Notes: generated by a model from the letters alone, not told the origin. A stretch of DNA of 57,537 bases from Anaeromonas frigoriresistens (GCF_016820655.1 NZ_WSFT01000015.1:1-57537), one strand, 5' to 3'. Positions 16,641 to 23,213 are shown, counted from the stretch's first letter. Made by a program: numbers and translations.

Positions 16641-16672
16641 CATATTCTCGATTCTATAGTTCGTATTATATT
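16641..16672 (-). repeat. junction repeat D (isolated first hairpin unit)
   Basis: A 32-bp stretch with only the first unit (ATATTCTCGATTCTATAG, then TTCGTATTATATTCC). It lies between the AAC that starts the radical SAM cassette (16639-16641) and the CCTTAAC box of attC site 10. It therefore sits between two crossover points, like a minute empty cassette. Confidence 0.5.
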
Positions 16673-16780
16673 CCTTAACGTCCCGCAGGTTTACGGAGTT
16701 CAAGGGCCTTACATAGCTCTTATGTTAGATCCTTGAACTTGGGCGCAACAATAGTGGGGCCATAAACCTTGCTGTTATAT
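16673..16780 (-). other. attC-like recombination site 10
   Basis: Minus-strand boxes are ATATAAC (16780-16774) and GTTAAGG (16679-16673). GCAGGTTTACGG pairs with CCATAAACCTTGC, and AAGGGCC/TTCAAGG arms with the CCTTGAACTTGGG stretch; TAGCTCTTATGTTAG closes the end loop. It closes the HEAT/GyrI cassette. Confidence 0.85.
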
Positions 16781-16813
16781 GAAGTTTCTGGACTCATGGA
16801 ACATTTAAACGTT

Positions 16814-17338
16814 CTATTTTTCTTTAATTGAAACATATAAATCAATTCCTGGTTTTTTAGATATACTCCTATGATCATGATACTCGAAATCATCTATTTC
16901 AGTACCACTTTTATATTGAGAACGTGGAAGCCATTCTTTATAGATATAACTTTTCATTTTACCTAAAGTATAACCCCATAAAAATGAATATTTTGGTTTT
17001 ATAGTAAAAACAGCATACTTTCCTTGTGGCACATTATGTACATCTATATTTTCGGGAAAACTATCAGGAATTTCTTTAACTACATCTCCCATAATATATT
17101 CCATATATCCAGTTTTAGGATTATAATTTCTTGTTAAAGCTATAAAAATTCTTGGTTCTTTTGCATTTGGAATACTATATATTTTTTTAATATTTTTAAA
17201 TTCATTACCAAGTTTATTTACATCTTTCCCAATTCGCTTATCATCAGTTTCAGTTTTTAAACCAAGAAAATATATTGTCTTATCCAATTCTTTAATTTTG
17301 GGTTCTATTTTTTCTATCTTAAACAAATCAAATATCAC
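16814..17338 (-). CDS. GyrI-like small-molecule-binding protein
   Basis: A 174-aa stand-alone GyrI-like (AraC effector-binding) domain. Typical features are the PRIFIALTRNYNPKTGYMEYIMGDVV strand pair, HNVPQGKYAVFTIKPKYSFLWGYTLGKMKSYIYKEWLP with the conserved W and EWLP, and the terminal IDLYVSI strand. Stand-alone members bind drugs or inhibit gyrase; the ligand is unknown. The start is GTG. It follows the HEAT gene by 26 nt, and the two share one cassette whose ends are strongly complementary. Confidence 0.8.
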   Translation of the reverse strand: MIFDLFKIEKIEPKIKELDKTIYFLGLKTETDDKRIGKDVNKLGNEFKNIKKIYSIPNAKEPRIFIALTRNYNPKTGYMEYIMGDVVKEIPDSFPENIDVHNVPQGKYAVFTIKPKYSFLWGYTLGKMKSYIYKEWLPRSQYKSGTEIDDFEYHDHRSISKKPGIDLYVSIKEK

Positions 17339-17364
17339 TTTTTCATCGCCCCTTATATTTAAAA

Positions 17365-17910
17365 CTATTTTATAATTTTGAGATATTTCTTTTTAAATTT
17401 TTCAGATTCCTCTATTTCAATTAATTTCAATATATCTTCTTTTAATTTTTTATCTATATTATTTTTATAAATATTATTAAAAGTTTCAATAATATCCTCA
17501 CGAATAAGATTATAATGTTTTGCTTCTTTACAATTTAGATACTGTTTTTTTAAATGTTTTACGATTTGGTTTTTATAACTTTCATCTATGATAGCAATTT
17601 TCCATATATTTTGAATACATTGTCTTGAAGTAATAAATTTTTTGTCAGATGTATGTGTGAGTATTTCAGCAATTAAATCAGTAATCTTATTGTTCTTATC
17701 ACTCTTAGCTAAATTACATAAAAGAAGAATACTTATAGACCTTTGGTAAGAATTATTACTTTTTAACTTCTCAACTAATTCATGATAGATATCATCAAAC
17801 CAATCTACAGGACTATCTGTAATTTTAAGTAATTGATTTAAAGCATTTAACCTTATATTATTATCCTTTTTATTAATTTCTTTAAACATTTTTACAATAT
17901 TTTCATTCAT
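17365..17910 (-). CDS. HEAT-like helical repeat protein
   Basis: A 181-aa all-alpha protein rich in Lys, Asn and Ile. Helix pairs of about 35-40 residues (for example NNSYQRSISILLLCNLAKSD and RQCIQNIWKIAIIDE) suggest three or four HEAT/ARM-type repeats. No catalytic motif is visible; a scaffold or immunity-type role is possible. GAGGAG lies 7 nt before the ATG. It is the first gene of the cassette that starts at repeat E. Confidence 0.5.
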   Translation of the reverse strand: MNENIVKMFKEINKKDNNIRLNALNQLLKITDSPVDWFDDIYHELVEKLKSNNSYQRSISILLLCNLAKSDKNNKITDLIAEILTHTSDKKFITSRQCIQNIWKIAIIDESYKNQIVKHLKKQYLNCKEAKHYNLIREDIIETFNNIYKNNIDKKLKEDILKLIEIEESEKFKKKYLKIIK

Positions 17911-17969
17911 ATTGATCTCCTCATAATTATTAAAAATGATATGCTATCTTATCCAGAAATTTCATATAA

Positions 17970-18012
17970 CATAGATATTCCCGAACTCTGTTTCGGTAAT
18001 ATCTACTTAGGA
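17970..18012 (-). repeat. junction repeat E (short attI-like form)
   Basis: A single-unit copy after the AAC at 17968-17970: ATAGATATTCCCGAACTC with hairpin CCGAACTCTGTTTCGG and TAATATCTACTTAG. The 399-bp gap 17911-18309 also holds a homologous AT-rich tail (to 18080), a decayed hairpin, remnant codons KIYNKSSIE-stop (minus, 18143-18114) like the tail of the relic at 13039, and the promoter of the MerR gene. Confidence 0.6.
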
Positions 18013-18234
18013 CTAATATTAATTTGTTCTTTAATATTTTTATTCTATATATTTCAGTAAAATCCTTTTTTTACAAAAAATTCGATATCTAGGATTGATA
18101 TCAGGCTAATCTTTTATTCTATGGAACTTTTATTATAAATTTTAAGGAAAAATCTACCCTATATTTAAAACTGCTTTTAAGCTAGATAGCGTGAAGTATG
18201 TATTATTCATATTAATCTATTCTAAGATTAATAT

Positions 18235-18265
18235 TTGACAGTTACGTTACGTAATCATTTATGAT
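18235..18265 (+). promoter_or_regulatory. MerR-type promoter with 19-bp spacer
   Basis: TTGACA (18235-18240) and TATGAT (18260-18265) are separated by 19 bp, the overlong spacing typical of MerR-controlled promoters. The spacer contains TTACGTTACGTAATC with a TTACGTAA palindrome as a candidate operator. Transcription would start about 40 bases before the MerR-like gene, implying autoregulation. Confidence 0.6.
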
Positions 18266-18309
18266 AAAGTTAAGAAATGCTTCATAAAAAAATGAAATGA
18301 GGAATACCC

Positions 18310-19023
18310 ATGAAAATAAATGAATTAGCTCAAAAATATAAAATTTCTATACGGACAATTAGATATTACGAAGAAATTGGATTAGTATCTCCAGATAGAG
18401 ACAACTCCAATATCAGAGTATTCAATGAGTTTCAGGTAGAAAGACTTGAGTTTATACTTTTCTTCAAGAAACTTGGTATAAAACTAGCTGAAATAAAAAA
18501 CATACTAAAAACTATGGATAGCGATACTATTAGGTCCTTATTTCAAAAGAGAATATCTGATATAAGTAGTGATATTAACAGATTACATAATGAAAAACAA
18601 ATATTAATAACTGTTCTAGATTTACTCAGCTTAAAGGATGATAGCAAACTAAATGTTAAAGAGTTTGTCAGAGAACAAATATATTTTCAAAAAAATAATG
18701 AAAGGATGTTTAACATAGAAAATTATAAGGACCATATTATTATTGAAATAGGGGAAAATTTAATACCTTTGGCAAATAAACAAGTTAATGGAATATTGAT
18801 TGATTCAATCAAAGCAATGCGTATAGAACTAGAAAATCAATATAACACAAAAGTAGATTTAATAAGAGTGACAGACAATCTAGATTTACTTACTCCAAAT
18901 GAATACAGAATAATAAAAGAAGGAGTACAAATAATCCGAAATTCCATTTCAGGAAATAATAGCATTAAGGATAATGATCAAATAGTAAAAGATTTAAAAG
19001 ATGTTATTTTAAAGCAATTATAG
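18310..19023 (+). CDS. MerR-family regulator with FlhA/SctV-like C-terminal domain
   Basis: A 237-aa protein and the only plus-strand gene of the array. Residues 1-70 are a MerR winged helix (MKINELAQKYKISIRTIRYY, EEIGLVSPDR), and about 75-110 a dimerising coiled coil. Residues about 143-210 resemble the start of the cytoplasmic domain of the export-gate protein FlhA/SctV: IEIGENLIPL, ILIDSIKAMRIELE and RVTDNLDLLTPNEYRI correspond to the FlhA patterns EVGYGLIPLVD, LLxRIxxIRxQLA and IRDNxxLxPNEYxI. No FlhA membrane helices are present. The domain may act as a sensor or partner-binding module. Its own promoter precedes it, and a strong bidirectional hairpin follows. Confidence 0.7.
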   Translation: MKINELAQKYKISIRTIRYYEEIGLVSPDRDNSNIRVFNEFQVERLEFILFFKKLGIKLAEIKNILKTMDSDTIRSLFQKRISDISSDINRLHNEKQILITVLDLLSLKDDSKLNVKEFVREQIYFQKNNERMFNIENYKDHIIIEIGENLIPLANKQVNGILIDSIKAMRIELENQYNTKVDLIRVTDNLDLLTPNEYRIIKEGVQIIRNSISGNNSIKDNDQIVKDLKDVILKQL

Positions 19024-19041
19024 TATTAATTAAATTCACAC

Positions 19042-19085
19042 GCAATTGTAGCTAGTTCAACCTTTATTGAACTAGCTACAATTGC
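19042..19085. terminator. bidirectional terminator hairpin
   Basis: A perfect 18-bp stem, GCAATTGTAGCTAGTTCA with its complement, around the loop ACCTTTAT. It lies between the convergent MerR-like and SanA-like genes. U-tracts are weak on both sides. Confidence 0.75.
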
Positions 19086-19094
19086 TGAGTTATA

Positions 19095-19694
19095 TTAATT
19101 AATAATTCTATATATTTTATATCCTATATAATAATAAACTTCTCTTAATAAAAACTTTCCTTTGCTTTTCCAAGTTTTATATCTTGAGGTAGGCGTAGGA
19201 GATGAATAAGCTTCTAATCCATAATCTTCTGCCATCAACATTGCTCTTTTCATATGCAAAGGGTCACTAACTATTATAGAACTATCTAATCCATTATCTT
19301 GTACAATTTGTTTAGCATAGGATATATTCTGTTCAGTAATTTTGGATTTTGTTTCAATTAATATATCTTTACTTGGTATCATATTCTTCTCAGCATATTT
19401 TTTTGCTACTATTGATTCTGCAGTTTCTTGTTCTTTGCCTTGTCCTCCTGTGAAAATAATCTTGCTAACATATCCATTTTTGTATAACCATATTCCATGA
19501 TCTATTCTCGCTTTGAAAACAGGGGAAGGTTCTTCACCCCAAACAGCTGCTCCTAGTACGATTACTACATCTGCCTTAGTCAAATTATCATATTCACTAT
19601 AGGAATATATACTTATAGCTGTAACGATAAAATAACTTAACATAATCAAACATATTACAATTATGAATCTTTTATTTATTCTCTTTTTCTTCAT
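19095..19694 (-). CDS. SanA/YdcF-like DUF218 membrane-anchored protein
   Basis: A 199-aa protein with one N-terminal membrane anchor (about 9-29) and an extracytoplasmic DUF218 domain: ADVVIVLGAAVWGEEPSPVFKARI (about 40-63), KIIFTGGQGKEQETAES (about 78-94), ILIETKSKITEQNISYAK and SIIVSDPLHMKRAMLMAEDYG. These are the SanA-type motifs linked to envelope barrier function and vancomycin tolerance in enterobacteria. The mechanism is unknown. It lies within the large 2.65-kb segment between repeat E and attC site 11, so it could be part of a multi-gene cassette or older chromosomal DNA. Confidence 0.8.
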   Translation of the reverse strand: MKKKRINKRFIIVICLIMLSYFIVTAISIYSYSEYDNLTKADVVIVLGAAVWGEEPSPVFKARIDHGIWLYKNGYVSKIIFTGGQGKEQETAESIVAKKYAEKNMIPSKDILIETKSKITEQNISYAKQIVQDNGLDSSIIVSDPLHMKRAMLMAEDYGLEAYSSPTPTSRYKTWKSKGKFLLREVYYYIGYKIYRIIN

Positions 19695-19801
19695 TTGAAC
19701 TCCTATCCATATTTATTTAATATCTACTCATATTTAATATTAAATTATCCCTTCATCCTTCTTTTCTATAATATCCAAAAAATTCCTTTTAATTATAGAA
19801 A

Positions 19802-19825
19802 AGATGAATTCCAAATTGGAATTCA
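19802..19825 (-). terminator. hairpin terminator after the HAM1-like gene
   Basis: On the minus strand TGAATTCC and GGAATTCA form an 8-bp stem with loop AATTT, followed by TCTTTTCT. It overlaps the last codon of the gene at 19823. Confidence 0.6.
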
Positions 19826-20437
19826 CACTAGATTTTTCTTCATAAATTCATATATATGATTTGATAAATTGTGTTGAGCATGCTTCTTTTCTTCAGCTGT
19901 TTGTTGAGCTAAATATTTATTTGTTTTCTTATCAATTTGAATAGAATTTAATGGTTCACTACAGGATATCTCTTTACACTTTTTCGATGTGAAATAAGTT
20001 TCTCTTTCAAATATTGTAGATTGTATTTCTTTTTCATTTAATACTAGTGTTAGACTTATCTTCCAACATCCTTTACTCTCTCCACCACATTTTTCAAGCT
20101 CTTTAATATAGTAATCTAACATCTCTTCATCGGAAACTTCTTCTCTATCATCATAAATCCTTCTAACATATACTCCAGGTTGTTTATCTTCACTGAATTT
20201 ATCAATATATAACCCAGCGTCAATAGAAAAGGTGGGTATTTTAGCTTCTTCATAATACTGTTTTGCTTTTTTTATGGAGATTTCCAAAGGATTCTTACCA
20301 TCTTCTTTAACCTTTGATTCAATTCCTAATTCTTTTAGACTAACTACATCAACAGGTATTTCCACTAGACAGGTGTATGATATCTGAATTAAATAACCAC
20401 CCTTCATTTTCCTTTTGATATTCTTCTTCGATATCAA
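19823..20437 (-). pseudogene. HAM1/RdgB-like NTP pyrophosphatase lacking its N-terminus
   Basis: The translated part from about 20370 down resembles non-canonical purine NTP pyrophosphatase: IPVDVVSLKELGIESKVKEDG, then DAGLYIDKFSEDKQPGVYVRR (compare DSGLxVDxLxxxPGVxSAR) and a C-terminal AEEKKHAQHNLS segment. The usual N-terminal (S/T)xNxxKxxE motif, about 25-30 residues, is missing. The sequence immediately upstream is instead a peptidase S51 fragment in another frame, and the in-frame ATG at 20437 lies within that S51 sequence. A gene fusion followed by decay is the simplest reading. Translation by coupling to the S51 fragment is possible. Confidence 0.6.
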
Positions 20438-20588
20438 AGTAGTTGATAGAATTAATGCCTATGCTTTCATAAAAATCCTTAGCTTTTTTAAAAAACTTTC
20501 GGCACGGATCAGATTGAGATGCTATATATCCAACCTTGGGATTTGTATTTTCTAGCATACCTAATAAAGCTTCGTTCATACCTTTCAT
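20349..20588 (-). pseudogene. N-terminal fragment of a peptidase S51-like protein
   Basis: About 79 codons from the ATG at 20588 read KVGYIASQSDPCRKFFKKAKDFYESIG, then DIIHLSSGNT, matching the first half of S51/type 1 glutamine-amidotransferase-like proteins (TASxxD... and (G/S)GNT). The nucleophile half (GxSAGS) is absent. After GNT the frame meets a stop at 20349 and the HAM1-like sequence begins in another frame. The intact S51 gene at 9615 belongs to a different subgroup. Confidence 0.55.
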
Positions 20589-20619
20589 ACACTCTAGGTA
20601 GAATGAATTATGTGATGTC

Positions 20620-20760
20620 TTATAACGTCTCATGTTTGGGACGCCTTTGATCTGAGCCCCTAAAGGAATACTTCTTGGTGGAGCTTGCTCCCAGTGAAAA
20701 GGCGCTCGCTGTCCCTAACTCCTTCTCTCCGAGCGCACTTTCACAAACATTTTGTTATAG
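20620..20760 (-). other. attC-like recombination site 11
   Basis: Minus-strand boxes are CTATAAC (20760-20754) and GTTATAA (20626-20620). CATGTTTGGGACG pairs with the TCACAAACAT stretch, GGCGCTCG with CGAGCGC, and GTGGAGCTTGCTCCCAG forms the shared internal hairpin. It closes the cassette of the P-loop kinase. Confidence 0.85.
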
Positions 20761-20886
20761 GACGTGATGATGAATTTTACCCGCCATAACCCTTTATATA
20801 ATATAAATAATATGAGATAATTGGAATTAAAATCATGTTACTCCAACTCTGTGAATTGAAATTTATTATTAGAAACTTCTTGTCTC

Positions 20887-21387
20887 TTATAATATTGCCT
20901 CTTTAATTATAGTTTTTGCAGCTTCTGAAACTGATAAACTAGTTATATCTAATTTAGGATAAATGACATCATCAAATGATTTTCGAGATTCATTTAAAGC
21001 CCTTTGAATACGGTCATTGCTTCTGTTATCTACATTCATCCTACTGATATTTTCTTCTTCGCTACACCAAAGTAAAAAGGGTATAAGGTTATGTTCTATT
21101 TTGGAAACCTCTGATAAGACCCTTTGAAACACCTCTCTCCTTCGTCCATGAAAACCATATGAGAAAACGACAGTATTAACAATAGGACACTTTAAATAAT
21201 TGATAAGCAAGTCGCTAATATTCTTTGCAATTGTAGGTATGGTGTCATCATTTAAAACAAATGGATTCATGATCCTACATGGGTCGGAATCAACATAGGC
21301 TGAATTTGGTAGTTGATTAATAATTTCTTTGCAAATGGTAGTTTTTCCTATTCCATTTGGACCACATAAAAATAAAATATTTTTCAT
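20887..21387 (-). CDS. small P-loop NTPase (AAA_33-like kinase)
   Basis: A 166-aa P-loop protein with Walker A GPNGIGKTT at about 9-17, a YVDSDPCRIMNPF segment after helix 1 where nucleoside or shikimate kinases bind substrate, and a lid region with NVDNRSNDRIQRAL. The hhhW strand PFLLWCSEEE lies before the lid. It belongs to the large set of small-molecule kinases; the substrate is unknown. The start chosen is the ATG preceded by GAGGTG. It is the only gene of its cassette, which has strongly complementary ends. Confidence 0.7.
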   Translation of the reverse strand: MKNILFLCGPNGIGKTTICKEIINQLPNSAYVDSDPCRIMNPFVLNDDTIPTIAKNISDLLINYLKCPIVNTVVFSYGFHGRRREVFQRVLSEVSKIEHNLIPFLLWCSEEENISRMNVDNRSNDRIQRALNESRKSFDDVIYPKLDITSLSVSEAAKTIIKEAIL

Positions 21388-21515
21388 CAAGACACCTCTT
21401 TATTACTTATTATCCACAAATTTGCTACAAACAGCTTCTTGAATATATTCTTTTTTCTTCTCATGTATTTTTCCAAAAAAAGACTCCCAAAGAACTGCCT
21501 CGATATCATCATGAC

Positions 21516-21602
21516 CTATAACGTCTGGTGTTGCCGATGTTCATCAGCTCTCACAAAGCTTGACCCCAAATGCTGATGAATGTTGGCAACACTCTGTTAG
21601 GC
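21516..21602 (-). other. attC-like recombination site 12
   Basis: An 87-bp site. Minus-strand boxes are GCCTAAC (21602-21596), a perfect RYYYAAC, and GTTATAG (21522-21516). The arms GGTGTTGCCGATGTTCATCAGC and GCTGATGAATGTTGGCAACAC-like pair almost completely. It closes the first cassette of the array. Confidence 0.9.
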
Positions 21603-21666
21603 GATGTTGCGTACGGAAACTATATGTATCTATCCTTAAATTACATAAGATAAAAAATAGGTTAAA

Positions 21667-22119
21667 CTAAAACCTAGATTTTACATAATTATATGGAATA
21701 CTTGTCCCAACTACTACGTCCTCTATTTTTTCGATGATTAACCAATCATCCATATTTCTTTGATGGTCAAATACTAATGGAGTTATTTCCTCAACATTAC
21801 CAAATTCAACTAAACACATACATTTCTTATGCCATCGTATCTTATGTTTTTCTGATAAATTAAGTTTGTCTTGATTTTCTTCCAATACTCTATTAATATC
21901 TTCTTCCGGTAGTTTTACATAGTTTTGTACACTTCTAACTGTAGCAGTTGCAGATATTTGTCCAGTACCTTTTTTCATAAAATATAACGTCTCACCTTCA
22001 AATACTCTGCTGTGTGGTATTTTTCTACCAGCTGCTGCTCTGATAACCATAGTTTTAGTTCCTTCAATAATTTTTTCTAATTCCTTCTCTTTATTATCAC
22101 AATATACTACGTGAACCAT
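21667..22119 (-). CDS. ASCH/PUA-like domain protein (paralogue 2)
   Basis: A 150-aa close paralogue of the protein at 15145. The same N-terminal MVHVVYC, the basic IPHSRVFEGETLYFMKKGTG block and the C-terminal DDWLIIEKIEDVVVGTSIPYNY are retained with differences concentrated in the middle third. Fold assignment to ASCH/PUA is tentative. Here its upstream neighbour (33 nt) is an AraC/GyrI regulator rather than a radical SAM gene. GGAGGAATTGAA precedes the ATG. Confidence 0.6.
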   Translation of the reverse strand: MVHVVYCDNKEKELEKIIEGTKTMVIRAAAGRKIPHSRVFEGETLYFMKKGTGQISATATVRSVQNYVKLPEEDINRVLEENQDKLNLSEKHKIRWHKKCMCLVEFGNVEEITPLVFDHQRNMDDWLIIEKIEDVVVGTSIPYNYVKSRF

Positions 22120-22152
22120 TTCAATTCCTCCATTATTTTGAATTTCATTTTC

Positions 22153-23013
22153 TTAGGCTTTCTTCACAATAGGAAGCCACACTTCACACCTATAGTCTTG
22201 TGATTGTTGATTTCCATCTGAATATACTTCTATATCAGGTGCCTTTGCATACTCATATCCTGATGTTGGAAGCCATTCAGTCACAATACGTCTCTGCAAA
22301 TTCTGCAGTGCTTCTGGTAAGGGTCCTACCGATTCAAAAATAGCCCAGGTACATTCGGGAACTTCATACTCATACATTCCATCAGGAGTTTCTTTGTCTG
22401 TAGCTACAGCAATATAATAATCAAAATCTTTACCACTCATACAAGAACTGACACCTAAAACACCAAACGGATCTTTACACATCAAAGAACATATTTGTGT
22501 AAGCATACCACTTTCAACTGTCTTTTTCCAAAAGCCAGGAACTACCTCAAAATTTTCCTCAATGCTTATCTTGAATTGTTCTTTCACGCCAACTACTCTA
22601 AAAGCTTGTTTCTTTTCAATTCTATAATTCACTTCCACATCTCCTTTTATAGATATTTTAACGGTGATAGGTGGAAATGCCTTTAACTTCTGACCACTAA
22701 ACTTTGCTTCTGACGGTGAAATACCATGAACATTTTTAAATGCTCTAGTAAAAGCAGTTGGTGAATTATACCCATATTTCATAGCAATATCAATAATTTT
22801 AATATCTTTAGTCTGTAATTCAAAAGCCGCTCGTGTCATTTTTCTTCGCCTAATATACTCCGATAAAGGTATGTTTGCAATATACGAAAACATTCTTTGA
22901 AAATGAAATGTTGAACAGCATGCTATTTCAGCCATTTTTTCAAGTTCTATCTCTTTGTCTAAATGTTCTTCCATATAATTAATTGCTTTGTTTAATTGCT
23001 CTATCCACTCCAC
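22153..23013 (-). CDS. AraC-family regulator with GyrI-like domain
   Basis: A 286-aa regulator. Residues about 6-105 hold the AraC helix-turn-helix pair (IELEKMAEIACCSTFHFQRMF and IKIIDIAMKYGYNSPTAFTRAFKNVHGISPSEAK). About 125-285 form a GyrI-like ligand-binding domain with FRVVGVKEQFKI, WAIFESVGPLPEALQNLQRRIVTEWLP and CEVWLPIV. Such proteins respond to drugs or metabolites. The start is GTG with AAGGAGG upstream. It is the first gene of the array, reading away from the suf operon. Confidence 0.9.
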   Translation of the reverse strand: MEWIEQLNKAINYMEEHLDKEIELEKMAEIACCSTFHFQRMFSYIANIPLSEYIRRRKMTRAAFELQTKDIKIIDIAMKYGYNSPTAFTRAFKNVHGISPSEAKFSGQKLKAFPPITVKISIKGDVEVNYRIEKKQAFRVVGVKEQFKISIEENFEVVPGFWKKTVESGMLTQICSLMCKDPFGVLGVSSCMSGKDFDYYIAVATDKETPDGMYEYEVPECTWAIFESVGPLPEALQNLQRRIVTEWLPTSGYEYAKAPDIEVYSDGNQQSQDYRCEVWLPIVKKA

Positions 23014-23130
23014 CTAATCGCCTCCTTACTATAAAAGTATACCTATTTAGAACATCAAAATCCTATCATATCCTGCACAAAAAAGAGAGAATAGTCTCAG
23101 AACATAAAACTAGTACGCAATGTCGCCTAA

Positions 23131-23213
23131 TAATATCTTCCCGAACCTATAATTCGTATTTTATTACTATATATAGGTATTACCGAACTTTGTTTCGGTA
23201 ACATCTACTTGTA
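23131..23213 (-). repeat. junction repeat F, attI-like site at the head of the array
   Basis: An 83-bp full copy of the junction repeat with units GAACCTATAATTCG and CCGAACTTTGTTTCGG. It is the boundary between the first cassette (starting TTAGGCGACATTGCG on the minus strand) and the suf terminator 75 bp away. The crossover base reads A instead of G (ATTAGGC). To its right the sequence no longer resembles copies A-E. No integrase gene is adjacent. The gap 23014-23312 holds only this repeat and the terminator. Confidence 0.6.

Noticed and set aside
101..23131. CRISPR array
   Set aside because: The repeated sites are 70-170 bp, imperfect and separated by genes rather than by uniform short spacers.
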